The translations under genes were made by a program, and so were the position numbers. The notes below the pieces were generated by a model. It saw only the letters and a list, made by a program, of their open reading frames with translations, did no database searches and had not been told where the DNA came from. Below, piece by piece: positions 34,447 to 46,431 of a stretch of DNA of 64,000 nt (within the stretch, counting starts at the first letter, position 1; each line of letters starts with the position of its first letter). Source of the stretch: Stenopsyche tienmushanensis (taxonomy: Eukaryota; Arthropoda; Insecta; Trichoptera; Stenopsychidae); the NCBI GenBank assembly GCA_008973525.1, contig WACJ01000069.1, positions 992,001 to 1,056,000 of the forward strand, given 5' to 3'.

Positions 34447-36728
34447 TAGATGTGGTGAAGATTGTTCTCACACCCAAACTCTGAGATAGCAAGGATTTTA
34501 AAGGCATTTAATCATGTTTAACATAACATTATCTTATTACAATTCAGAGATGAAGTATTAAAATATCGATGTGCTTGATGAGTTATCTTGAAAGTTAGTA
34601 ACGTATCAGAACTTTTTCCCAGGGAGAGATAACTTTATGTGATGTTTTTCTTTTGTATTTCATATTTGGTTCAATTAGGATTTAAGTAGGATAAATCTGG
34701 ATCGAGATGATTGATTGAAATTGTGAACACTTCCGATTTTTTAAATTTGTTGATGTAATAAAATCCAAAATCTCATCAAAAAATTAACAAACTACATCAA
34801 CCTACACTCAATGCTGACTTGAATGAAATTCTTAGCAAAAATGTCAATACAATTGATATGCTTTAATATTCTGAGTGAATTTTATTTGGAATAATTTCGT
34901 CATTTTGGTTATTTAATTCAAACATTTATTTATATATTATTTCGTAAAATTTTTTTCGAAAACGAAAAAGATTTTTTTATAGTAAAATTAAAGCTGCGGT
35001 CGTTTTAAATTTGGTTTCCATAAATTTTATGAAATTATTGGAGGTTTCAATAAAAATGTATGAATAAGAGCATCATGCCGAACAAGATCAAACGCCTTTT
35101 CAATGTCTAAGAATATAATGAATATGAATGATTTGAAGCTAATTTTAATGGATATTTGCTTGAATAATTCTGTCAATTAATGGGTTAATAATTTCACGAA
35201 ACAATCATATGTCACTTAAAATAAAATAATTTTTTGATGAGCATTGCATTTTTATATCGAAATAAAGTACTTAAAATATCTCGTATTTAAATGAAATAAA
35301 TATTCAATACATAAACAGTCATATGATTCATAATTAGCATATAATAATAAAGTAAATACTTGTGTATGAGTCCATTTGTGGATTTAATTGTCAAGCTATG
35401 TTCAAACTAATATAATTATTTACGACTTTGCTGAATTTAATATAATTTATGTGGTGTTAATTAAGTGATATACGCAGTATGGAGAGTCTATCCTATGATG
35501 ATTTACAAGACTTGTATGAACTACGAACAAAACTACTAAGCTGAGTTATTAAAACGTTCCTATGAGACTTCCAGCATTAGAGTTTCGCCGAATACGGACG
35601 TACTTTGCCCATTAGGACTTATAATTTGATAAATTCACCCAAAATAAAAATGCCATATTAAGAGCACGTGCTATGTTGAGTACGTTTTCATAAGGCGTTT
35701 TAATACACGAGTAAAACTAAATAAATTCATAAAAGCGGACAAAGCAATTTACTCCTCCTTTTTGGATGTTAAACGTAATATTTCTCTTTTTTATGGTGCC
35801 ATTGTGTGAATCATGAATGTGGTTCTGACGTTAAACGGTTTCGTGCTTAGGAGTCATCATGCTGATGCTTCTCGCTGTGCCGATCTTCAACTGAATAGTA
35901 AATAAAGATGTTCTCCGCAACTTCCTGCGGTTTTCTGCTAATCCGGACAACCTGACTCCGAATGCCAAATTGGCTCTCGGTTTATATATGAGCCTCATAA
36001 ACGGAACGTTATTATGAGCGAAGAATATTCGCCGGTGAATATTGAAAAAAGTTGCAAATTTATAGTATGAGTTTGCTACATCGTATTGAAATGGTGGAGA
36101 TAATTCAATTGAAATCCTTTGAAAAAAAGCCCGTCTGGTATTTTAACGCAATTAATTAAAAATATGACCGATTCGTTTAAAACCGCACATGCATAAAAAA
36201 TCAGAATATCGCAATGCATATAATTTATTTATATGGCGGTTCATCGTTAGATGTATAAATAAGTTCGTATCTTACTGGATGTAGCAGTAAGATACGAAAA
36301 AAAATTTAAAGTGTTCAACGTCCCAAATCACTTGGAAGATCGATTGCTATAATGATGATTCCTCTTGATCACTTGTTGCCGAATTTAATCCATTTTTGGA
36401 CAAAAATTGACTTATACATTGCATTGACTACAAAAAACCGTGTTTATTAGAAAATTTGAAACAGTGAGTGTCTATAAGAAATCGAGGACTTCCTCAGGCC
36501 ATAATTCACTATCAAAAACCAAAATAATCTTCTGTAATTTTTGTTTGTTTTTGAGATTTTATAAAACGAATTTCTAATATCAATTTTTCTTTATCATTAT
36601 ATTCAAATTATCTTTGTTCAGCGCAATCAAGCAATGTTTCAACATGATTCAACGTCGTTTTATGACTAATGTAATCACTGGTATCTTCTTCACTCTCATT
36701 TTCTCCGTTGTCGTGAGCATTGTAGGAT
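34447..36728. other. AT-rich, no gene; one perfect hairpin
   Basis: Long AT-rich stretch with only short frames. It contains the inverted repeat at 36264-36298, listed separately. 35800-36010 is more complex. Confidence 0.5.
36264..36298. repeat. Perfect 14-bp hairpin
   Basis: TTCGTATCTTACTG at 36264-36277 and its exact complement at 36285-36298, loop GATGTAG. No flanking transposon signature is seen. Confidence 0.9.
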
Positions 36729-36800
36729 AGCCTTGATTGCGGGAAGACGTGCTTCCCGCGGCCAGAGTCTTTCTATTCGTCGCCCGTCTTTTGTCCATGG
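36729..36800 (+). repeat. LTR fragment (hairpin region)
   Basis: AGCCTTGATTGCGGGAAGAC, then GCTTCCCGCGGCCAGAGTC, TTTCTATTCGTCGCCCGTC. It matches the central hairpin and the segment after AATAAA of the LTRs at 14055 and 29099. The stem is kept (GCGGGAAG/CTTCCCGC) with different bases from the other copies. Confidence 0.55.
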
Positions 36801-39512
36801 GCTGGATCAAAAATGTCATATTAGAGGGCAAAAATTTTGCAACCATAAGTAAATCGAATGTTTTCAATAAGCTTTCGTTCGAATGAGAAAGAGCATTGTG
36901 TTATAACAATAATGCTTTCTGTAGTAACCCCTTATTTTTTAAGTTTTTGCGTCTTTGAAATCCATTTTTTTGGACCAATCTTCAAAAATCTTCTTGTCCC
37001 TCCATGCCCTTTTGGCTATAATAATCGCCAGGAAGATTTTGTATTTCCGTTCCAACAGGCATTTATTTTGGTAATTAAATAATCCTTATCGCTTTAAAAA
37101 AAATTGTTTCCTTAATCTTGACCTGTGTATATAATAATTTATGAACTGTTTGGGAGTTGTTTCATTATCTTGACTTAGCGAATAAATAGTAACTTAAAAA
37201 AAACATTTTTTTTATTGTTTTCATTTTTCGTCTTAGCCTTCTTAGGAGAGGAATCGTTGATTGAAGATAAAGAGCTGCGCTCTCTTTAAAACGGATTGTC
37301 AATTTTTTTATTGGCAGTGTAGGGTGGTACGGAGCGCTATGTGCTCTAAGTGACTCCCCGGTACGATTTTTGTAGCCGAACAACGCGGTAAGCTAAACTG
37401 CTGCAGCAACGAAGGCAAAGTGGAGTCCAAGAATTCGACTGAGAGTCCCCAATATGTTACAAAATTAGAGACTAGGAATAGTGTGGGAGCTCCGCAACTA
37501 TAAAGACATTAAAATGGCATGACATTATTATTTTTTCACATTCTACAAGCTGTTTCTTTATCAAGCAAAAGTATTTATTGTATAATTTGACAGATTTACT
37601 ATTACGTTTATAATATATATATTCAACTTGCATTTTTAAAATATACGCTGGAATCAATCTGCAAATTTGAAATAAAACATATTGTGGAGGAGGAAATTCA
37701 ATTTAAAATGGAAAGCAAGGAACTGTGCCAAGTGATCAGGTGTTGTCAATCCGAAGCGAAGCCAATTTTGTAGTGCTTGGTAAACATGAATGAATCGTAA
37801 AGCAAGTCTTCGCAGTACGTGTTTCGAAAGAAATAGTTTGAATTAGGATGCATTCTTGCATTGAAGTACACCCCGTGGTTGGTAAATGCTTCTATGGATT
37901 TTTCCATTTTGATAATATTATATTTGTATGAGGCTCCTGCCAATATTGGCAGTGATTCAAGTTGGAATATGAATTATTGTAATATGGAAATATTGGTATT
38001 AAGTTTTGAATATCATCCTCAGAAGTTTGCTACTTCGAATACGAAAACAATGTCAAGATTCATATACCTTTTACAATGGAACAGATTTTGAATATATTGC
38101 ACTATAAAATCGCCTTATTACCATCATTGTTTGGATCACTTAAGGAAGCATTATGAGGAAAATAGTTTTAAAATGCTGCGGAGGTGGAAGAATTGGTGTA
38201 CCATTGCCATCAAACTATAAAAACAGGCAATTCAGTGGCAAATGTGCGTTAATCGCATTGGACACTATGTAGAATAACAGTGAATGGTTAAGCCTATATA
38301 AAACTTGTGAAATTTACATAATCACGTGATGATAGCTTTATAATTTTATTATGAAGCGATTTAATGATTTATTCAGTCTATTAGGAAATCTGCAAAGATG
38401 TTTCGAATCAACGATATTCATCTTCTAACCTGAGATGGTCTTTGCCCCAGCATGACGCCTTTATGATGTAAATCTGTTACTTTTTTATTTCGTTACATTA
38501 TGTACCATCGATAGACGAAGAGTAGATGTTCTTTGGCGCATATTAACATTTTTGGGCTGATCAAATTAATCTTCGGGACACTATCGCAAGTTTTTACACC
38601 CAATTTGGAAATAGGGTGTGTATATTTTATTCGGAACATCTGCTTACTTTTACCATGGACACGTAGGTATAATGAGGCATAATATAGATCGATGCGTAGG
38701 AAATAGTTTTGGACCGAAATTTATGGTCGGCGATAAACTATGACCAACATAGGCCTTTAATTCGTTTTACACAAAAACCTACGTCAACCTCGCCGGACAT
38801 CCATAATTCAATAACCCATTCACGGCAACCCTTGCCCAATAGAAGGATATATCAAAAATGTTTCTGGCGCGACCCTTTAAATTGAAATTTATGTAAAAAA
38901 GTATGTTTCTTGCGGATAGAAAAGCATTGTGCTTTTTTGTGATCAGAGCCCATTGTAGGAGTCCAGACATGTCGGTATTAATCACACCAGACCACCAACA
39001 TTAACGGAAAATTTGGTATGAAAACCAAAGGCTTATAGCCTCAAGGTCAGCATAAAAAATAATGACTGGAAGAAATATGCTGGATTTTGATCAAAAGCTA
39101 AAAAAAGCTTCTGCAGAACATGAAAGCGTGTGTTTCTGATCGTATGACAAAAGGTCGAAAGGCATTAATCTGATAAGACAAGGTCGCAGTAAATATTACC
39201 TAATAAAAATAAATCAATACATCACAAGATATCACGAAAATGCTTCATTACATTAATCTCAAGCATTTGACATTTAAAAAAAAAATAGACGATACTATCT
39301 TCAAATTTATCGCGTGAGTCATCCATTTTCATACTAATTTTATATTAAGAAATCATCATGCTATTAATTTGTAAGCCGTTAAAAATATTTTCATTAACTC
39401 TATGTATTGGTCCAAAAACATTCATGAAAATTGATATCTTAATCATGACCTGAGCAGGTTCCTTGCTTTCGTATAATCACTCGATGTCCCAAATTCATAT
39501 ACTACAAATAAG
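36801..39512. other. No gene recognised
   Basis: AT-rich, with a more complex block at 37320-37500 that has a GTGACTCCCCGG stretch, vaguely LTR-like. Frames at 37746-38091 on both strands overlap each other and have no motif. Confidence 0.4.
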
Positions 39513-39881
39513 TAGTCCCTGAGCGACTCCCCGCTCCCACGTGTTCGTCGGGATGGCTGCGCTAGCGCACGGGTCCGTTCTATTTATTCCACACGAAAGA
39601 GAGAGAGAGAGATTTGGCTGCGGGAAGGACTAAATCCCGCAATCAAGGTTAACCAACGACTCTTCCAAGTCCCGCCTCTTGCGCGTCACTACTCAACCGG
39701 CAACTGTGAACGCGCAAGAAGCGATCCTTCATTATGCAGGTGTAATGTCTCTGTAGGGCCACAAGAGATGGCGCTGTTAAAATACCAAATTGCATCTGAA
39801 GAGAGACGGAAGATATCGCTGTTAATCTGGTGAACTAAATCTGCTCAGATTAACAGCACGTGGGGATGGTAAATCGCTACA
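39513..39881 (-). mobile_element. Solo LTR, minus strand
   Basis: On the minus strand it starts TGTAGCGATTTACCATCCCC (39881 downward), then a 12-bp hairpin, GCGCCATCTCTTGTGGCCCT and the GCGGGATTTAG...CTTCCCGCAGCC hairpin. A GA-run (39597-39612 on plus) and GGCCATCCCGACGAACACG follow. It shares an insert with the copy at 52797 (ATATCG near a TTAATCTG stretch) that the copies at 14055 and 29099 lack, so two LTR subtypes are present. Confidence 0.75.
39818..39857 (-). repeat. 12-bp hairpin near the LTR 5' end
   Basis: GCTGTTAATCTG at 39818-39829 with CAGATTAACAGC at 39846-39857, loop 16. It is positionally equivalent to the hairpins at 14067 and 52808. Confidence 0.85.
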
Positions 39882-41126
39882 AACTATTGTTTATAAATGA
39901 TTGATTTGTTACAACATGTGTGAATATCAATTTTATGGCTTTAATAATGCATAAACTAATGTTTAAACGAAAAAGATTACGGTTTTATTAGAATACAATG
40001 AGTAACACTTCATCTGGCAAATAGTATATTTTTTCCTATAAACAAATATTAACAATGATAATTTATAACTTATTTTCATTCATTTACAACAATAAAAAAT
40101 TGCATATTTGACGAATCCCGTGGTATAAAAGGAATTGGGTGAGCTTTGCATGAATTGTGTTTAAAAAAATGTTTAAACGGTTTAATACTTTTAAATATCC
40201 ATGGATATTTAATCATAGATATTGTAAATAAATTTCAAACTCAATATATGTACATCTTGATATAATACAATCGGTTTAGCTCGGTGTTCTTATCTGTCGC
40301 AAAAAAGGATGTACTCGGGATCACATTGATTATCCAGAACGGGATTGAATCTCCAATCTTGATTTTCTAGTAATTGCTTTTCAATCCAATTGTTTTGCGA
40401 CCATCTTCCGGACACAATTTAACCACATTGGAGTTGTAAAAAATACCCAAATGTTGTATAGTACTCGTACATGGAATGCCACTAAATAGTTCCGTATGTA
40501 GCGCGTTGAAAATATCCTTAACGTCAATCAATGATAAATATCGTCTTTAAAGCCTTATGTAGAAACATACTCAGTAAATTAATTGTCCGATACGAAATTG
40601 ATCGATAAAACCTCGATTAAACCCAATAAATTATCCGAGGCGTAAAAGCCTTAACGTCTGATGTATGGGCCACAAACATAACGTTGTAACGGTGAAATCT
40701 GGATGTAATATAATATACTGTCACGTAAAGGTGTAAATGACAAACACACAAAAGGATTATTAAATTCTAGCCAAATATTACAAGTTTATTGACAACATTA
40801 CCGACGACTATTTATTAATGACAGACGCTAAGAGATGCTGCGGAGCTTCCCAAACTTTACAGGAAAAATAATAATTTGTTGATTTCGAGCTAAGAACAAA
40901 AGCGAGTCCAAAATGTCTTATGGGGTTGCTCATTTAACTAATGGAGTATTCGATAAAGGGGGTGGACAATAAGACAAATGGCGGTGTTGGAAGGCATTAA
41001 GTAATGGAATGAAAAATATTATACAAGCAATGGGGTATATAAAGAATCAATAGACTCGATATTAGAACGCTTTTGTCCCACAGATTAAAAAATATTTTGC
41101 TTGGATCTATCTTAATTGATGATACA
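39882..41126. other. No gene recognised
   Basis: AT-rich. 40690-40870 (beginning TGTCACGTAAAGG, with GCTGCGGAGCTTCCC) looks somewhat LTR-like but has no second copy here. Confidence 0.4.
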
Positions 41127-41930
41127 CTCGAACCTCTTTTTGTGCGATTTCGAAGTTATGCGGTTTTTTTTATTTCATAAACAGTACGTGTCGAGATATT
41201 TTGGATAAAATAGAAGAAAAAGACCACGCCCTTTATTCTGATTAGAGATTTTTGAAAAAATTGATTTCGTTTTTTGTATTTATTGCAATACATTCTCCAA
41301 AGGAAATTTCCAGAATTTCTAATCACTTACGGAGTTATAGCTTTTTTAGTGACGTGGCAACATGGCCGGTCTTACTACCTAAGTTTTAATTAGTCAATTT
41401 ACTTCACACTGGGTACGAATCTTTTCCATATAGCCCTCTATTATTCCTACCAGATTTATGTCAAAATTAATTTAAAAAAAAAATAAAACAGTGACAAAAT
41501 AAGGCCAAAAAATGACTTGGACTTAATTTTTTTCAAATAGCCGCCATTTTGTGATTTTATTTTTAGTTAGGGACTATAGTGACATCTTTACTAATTATGA
41601 ATTATGACACTGCGCTGAGTCATATCGAAAATCGCAACGAAAATTATCATACAGCGATAATAGTTTGTACTATAATAGTATTTCTCTAATGGATGTCTAG
41701 CATTTGAGATGTCAGATGTCGGACATCTTTAAAATTTTACCAATGAATTTTCCTTTAAATGTTATTTTTTAATTGCCTAATTGTTTTCCTTGTTTTTTTT
41801 TTTAATTAACTTTTTTTGTGCGATTTTGCATATACTCTATATAGCTGTTTTAAAGTTATGCGGTTTTTAAAATCTATGTAAGTCATAGCTTTTTTCGTAC
41901 GATTTTCTGCGGAACGTATCTACGGTTTTA
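41127..41930. repeat. Decayed pogo/Tigger-like repeat (family E)
   Basis: ACTCGAACCTC...GTGCGATTTCGAAG, then TTATGCGGTTTTTT at 41130-41170. CTAATCACTTACGGAGTTAT at 41318-41337 recurs at 59620-59635. TTTGTGCGATTTTGC... AAGTTATGCGG at 41815-41865 recurs at 11515. ACTCGAACCTC-type ends and repeated GTGCGATTT blocks suggest a pogo/Tigger-type element, but no transposase is readable. Confidence 0.35.
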
Positions 41931-42277
41931 AGTGTATATGTATATTACATTTCAGCTTTATTATGATGTATTTAAAAATTACAAAACTAGAATTGAGACT
42001 AATTCCATAAGCTTTTGGATATTTTTATTAAGACAAGTCTTTATGTTTTCATTAAGGTTGAATATTCGTTCTCAAAGAGCTGCTTTTGTGGAATTGAACA
42101 AGATCGAGAGTATGTGGAGGATGCTTTAATATAAAAAAAACTTAAAGTTCAGATTTCAGCCCTTTAGCGAACATTTTACTTTAACGAGCACTATTGATTG
42201 TTGAACCTTTTTAAAGATAGCGCGCCAATACTGGTCTTAAAGAATCTCAGAAAAATCTTCGCATTAATTTTCTATAT

Positions 42278-42493
42278 TCAATGGTTGCTTTTTGAGCTAT
42301 TATTTGGTCTACTATCAGGTTTGCAGCTATAAATCCATGCCTTGTCACAAGCAAATGCTTCTGTATGTGTTCTTTTGTGAGCTATTTCATTGCTTTCAAA
42401 AGCTTTTTGAAATCCATTAAAAGATGATGCGTTTGTAGCTTGCAGTTCATTAAAAAATATTTTTAAGAAAATAATACAAAAGCTTGATGACAA
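42278..42493 (-). pseudogene. Possible decayed C2H2 zinc-finger fragment
   Basis: The minus frame contains NGFQKAFESNEIAHKRTHT followed by EAFACDKAWIYSCK. KAF-x(n)-HKRTHT-x-FACDK resembles one C2H2 finger end, the conserved linker and the start of the next finger. The Cys pair of the first finger and the GEKP linker core are missing and spacing is off. If real it is a dead remnant; chance similarity is possible. No start codon or neighbouring exon supports it. Confidence 0.3.
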
Positions 42494-43767
42494 ATGGATA
42501 AAATAGATGAGTGTAAATTATTTGTAAGTCATCTTAGTATAAACAGGGCTTCAAATAATATTCTGATACCATAGACATGATTTTTATTGAAGAAATATAT
42601 CGACGGTTGACCATTTTTGAACCTAAACACCAGAAAAAGACTGTTTTGCGACAATCCATACGGAATAGAATTGGTTTTGTTGGCCGATTTTCGCAACAAT
42701 TTTTGAAATAGATGATATTCTATCTTCAGCGCTTTTACACTTTTGTATATTTTTCACGATATGCACTCAGATTTAAAGAAAAAAATCTCTCCGGCGACAG
42801 ATAAATATTTGAGTATCTTTTTGTTTGGAAACCACAGTTGAGAGCAGTTTGTATCGCATCCCGGTCAAGGTAGAATTACAAAAGCATGTAGACATTTCTT
42901 ATTTATCACCTTTCGATAAATCATCGATGCCGTTTCTTGAGTTTATAGAGATAGTGGCTGTAAATAATAAAAAGACAAACTATTTGGGCCCGAAGAGGAG
43001 GCGTGCGCGAATCGGCCCCTCCGAAAGAAGTGGGCCGAAGACGCGACCATCCCACCTCGAATAATTCACCAATTCGGCAGAATTCGCGCCGGGCGAAATT
43101 CGACACAACATCGCGGATCTATCATTCGATCTCTCGGCATGAGTCACAGATCCGGCGATATATCTGCGGATAAACGGCGCGTTATGCATGACGCCGTTCG
43201 GTGCATTGCGGGTATTATCGGGTGCAATTCGTGCGTTTCGAATCGCTGATATCCGCCGCTGTCGGAGCAAGAGGTCGTTATGACTGATACGCCCATATAA
43301 TAGAATAAAAATAATTTCGCCCGGGACGCCCACACTTGATATTATCGCTTCCGTGAATTCAATTTCCTTTTAGGGAAGCATTCCGAGCACGAGAGGAATA
43401 TTCAGCCAGGCTGTCGATGTACAAGGAGACCGTTTTTCGGAGATTCAAAATACAGGACATCCGTTATTTATTTTCTTTCTGCAAGAAATGGATTTTTAAA
43501 TTAAGGAAAATATCGCAATTCCACGCCTATTGGCAAATTGAGCAGAAAATGCTCACATTTTTTTTAATAATACATACTTATATCAAAATAGCTCGAACGC
43601 TGAATGATTATTTTTTTAATCATATTTCTCGTGCCGAAATTTTTGTATATTTGATTGAATTATGGTATACATTAAGGCGCTACGTTTTAATTAAAACATT
43701 TTTTAGTTGAGTTTATACTAACTTTTGCACAGATTTGCCAGATCAAGTGTTACCAGTGTGTATAGTA
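42494..43767. other. No gene; CpG-rich island 42970-43400
   Basis: 42970-43400 is strikingly CpG-rich for this window, with GATATCCGCCG, GAATTCGCGCC and similar motifs. Frames overlap on both strands (117 codons minus 42980-43333, 79 plus 42825-43064) without domains. The 97-codon AT-rich frame at 43417-43710 has an ATG but no family. A distal promoter or enhancer is possible. Confidence 0.4.
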
Positions 43768-44594
43768 GGGTGTCCCATAAGTTTTTTTTCGTTTTCATAT
43801 TAAGAAAAAAATAAACAATTATTTGTGTTACATCAAAATTTATTGAATAATAGATGATCTGATCCATTCTGTTCTATTACCTTTCTCCATCTCTCCGGAA
43901 GCCTCATAATGCCTTCTTGCCAAAATTTCCTAGGTTTGCCAGAAATGTCCGGAGAGTATGGAGGATGAGGTAAAACATCCCAATCAAATGATAATAATTT
44001 ATTTCAGACAAGCAAAGACACATGAGGCCTGGCGTTATCGTGATGAAAAAGAACGCCTCATCTGTTCGCTAATTCTGGCCGTTTTCTGGCAATTGCATCC
44101 TTTAGATTGTCTAATTAGAAACAATATTTTGTTGAATTGATCCTTTCACCTTGTTGAAGAAGCTCATAATAAACTACCCCCATTCCAGTCACATCAAATG
44201 CATAGCAAAGCTCTTTTTGGATGTAGGCCAGGTTTAGCTACAGTTAGAGCTTCTGTACCCTTGGTCCAAGACCGTTTACGTTGGATGTTCTCATAGAGTA
44301 TCCAACTTTCATCTCCAGTGACAAGTCTCTTCAAAAAAGGTTGCATATTATGTCGTTGGAGAAGAAGATCGCATGTTGAAATACGCTAAAGTTTATTTGA
44401 GTCAATCAGTTCATGAGGAAGCCACACATCTGAACGATTGATGTAGCCCAATTTTGTCAGATGATTATGGACAGACGTTCGTGGAATTTCTAGCTTGTTA
44501 GCTATTTCGAGAATAGTATATCGCGGGTTTTCTTCAACCATGGCTATGATTAGATCTGTGTTCATTTGCGAAAGAAACTTATGGGACAACTCAA
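43768..44594 (-). mobile_element. Defective mariner transposon, copy 2
   Basis: GGGTGTCCCATAAGTT at 43768 and the inverse TGTCCCATAAGTTTC at about 44590 match copy 1 at 650, with TA on both sides (43766-43767, about 44595). The minus frame from 44580 reads FLSQMNTDLIIAMVEENPRY, EIANKLEIPRTSVHNHL and GYINRSDVWLPHEL (second helix-turn-helix and linker). It continues to TGDESW (first Asp region) and, near 44050, FHHDNARPHVSLLV (second Asp region). The N-terminal ~50 residues are missing, since the terminal repeat runs straight into the helix-turn-helix. The third Asp segment is also lost: copy 1 retains sequence around 830-930 that is deleted here at about 43940. Frameshifted and inactive. Confidence 0.88.
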
Positions 44595-44596
44595 TA

Positions 44597-45029
44597 GTAT
44601 ATACCATATATTTATATATATATTATAGTTTTATTAATTGGCATTTTGGCATTGACACTCTTCTATTCTTGTTAAATATTTGGCTTTTAGCTATTCACGC
44701 TTTGTTATTTTTTAGATTATAAGTTCAAAAATATCAGGTACCTTTAGTTAAAGTGTTGATCTGAAGGGGTCTTTGTTTTTTTGTGGTCACTCGCTGTTTC
44801 AAAATAGCGGCGAACTTCAACAACACATGATGTGTTTGTTAATGTTTTGAATGATGAATATCTTTCATCAGAGAAAATTTGTGCCAAGTAAATGATAAGT
44901 TTTTGTTATTAGTAACATGCATAATTATGTGAAAAGTTTTTTTTCATTTTAAAGTGCTATAATCATAATCGGAACACAAGGGTAAATACAGATACTCTGA
45001 CGCTCAGAAACTATTCATTTTCTAACATT
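44597..45029. other. AT-rich spacer
   Basis: Nothing recognised between the mariner copy and the TTAA element. Confidence 0.5.
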
Positions 45030-46431
45030 TTAAGGGGTAATCTCACTTTGACGGTCTAAAAAATAGACAATTTTTAAATTTTTTTTCACAGTAAATACAC
45101 CGTATTATTAAATGAGCCATTTTGAGATTTATAAGAGCACTGCAATAAATTCGTAATTAAAAAATACATATTATTTCGTTATTTAAACATCAAAACGGCA
45201 TGTTAAAAAATTTCCACAAAGCTCATCAGTTTTTTTCATTAAGGCTTACCTGAAATAGAAGTCAAAAAAGTCTATGTAAGTGTCGCTATTATATAACACT
45301 TAATTAATATTTTTTGCATACAATTAATAAAATGGCGCCGGTTTGAAAAAAAGTTTGGAAAAAACACCTTTTTGGGGGGTATTTTTTTTATTGTAAAACG
45401 TAAGATAAAATAAATATTTTGACCTGATTTTGTGGATCACTATAGCCATACATATTTAAAATAAGCTCGTAAAATTTCAGACCAATCGGTGACTTCATTT
45501 TTCGAAAATCTATAAACGCCGCGTGCAAAAATGTCGTTTCGAAAAAAACGCGTTTAAAGTTTTAAGTGCTAAAAAAATGTTAAATAGAGATTTATACTAC
45601 TAATCAGCGATTCCAGCTCCATAAAGCAATCTTTCAGCTATATCATCATTGTCTTTTTTGTCTGATCTGGCGTTTCTGTGAGCTGTACTAGATTCTTTAG
45701 AAGATTTGGAGCCTCAGCGATTGGCAAGGCGTATACGTTCTTCGTTGCTCATCTCCATGAATTGTGATCCCCATGACATCTATTATTTTTAAAATAGGTT
45801 CAAATCCTTCGTCAAAAATGAGAACTTAGACCATATGCACGCGTTGAAACTCTCATTGTTATTTTTTGTATTCGAACCAAGGCATATTTCCAGTAAATTA
45901 CCAAACGATAATTCTTCATAAATGGGTCATAAGAATTGCTGAACTTCTTCGTTGAGAGCGGGAGGATGCTTGTACAAATATAACAATCCTGCAGTTCCAT
46001 ATTTCTGTAATTCTCACTAAGAATCTGCGCCTGTTCTGTTTTTGAAGCACTTCATGCTGAGTTCTTTCTTTTTGTTTCTTACTTTCTACCTGCTTATTTG
46101 TTTTTTTTTATTCTGTGTTAACAGTTTTTTGATTTCATTTGTTCCTTTAGTAGGGCAAAAACAAGAAAAGTTCTTAACTGGAACCTCTGGTCTGCAAACA
46201 AAAGCAGATATAGAGGCAAGCCTGCGACTGCAGTGGTCTCAGATCCGTTGGGGTGCAATCTGGACAAAGTGACTGTTTCGAGCGCATTCCGCGAATTATC
46301 TGTAAAGCATAGAAATAATCGGAATTTCTTCACTAAAATTATAGACGATATTCTTAGAGATATGTATTTTAAAAAAATGAAATAAAAAAAACCTTTTTTT
46401 ATTGATGAGATAAAGTGAGATGACCTCTTAA
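45030..46431 (-). mobile_element. TTAA-flanked Kolobok/Mutator-like transposon remnant
   Basis: The ends are inverted: TTAAGGGGTAATCTCACTTT at 45030 and the complement of TTAAGAGGTCATCTCACTTT at 46431, each with TTAA. The minus strand has scattered pieces of one protein: MKCFKNRTGADS near 46050, then NLLEICLGSNTKNNNESFNA near 45890, MSWGSQFMEMSNEERIRLAN near 45770, and a Lys/Asp-rich C-terminus ending GAGIAD with a stop at 45600-45602. The KCFKNW...STSMEAD and CLHGKTQNNNESFN...W motifs are, from memory, typical of insect and cnidarian proteins named 'Mutator-like transposase domain', found in TTAA-type elements I would place near Kolobok. Most of the N-terminus is deleted (1.4 kb total). The superfamily assignment is an inference. 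Confidence 0.55.

Noticed and set aside
42980..43333. 117-codon minus frame in the CpG island
   Set aside because: An even-composition region with few stops in several frames. No recognisable protein family.
43417..43710. 97-codon frame with ATG and hydrophobic segments
   Set aside because: Hydrophobicity follows from T-rich codons. No family motif, promoter or neighbouring exon supports it.
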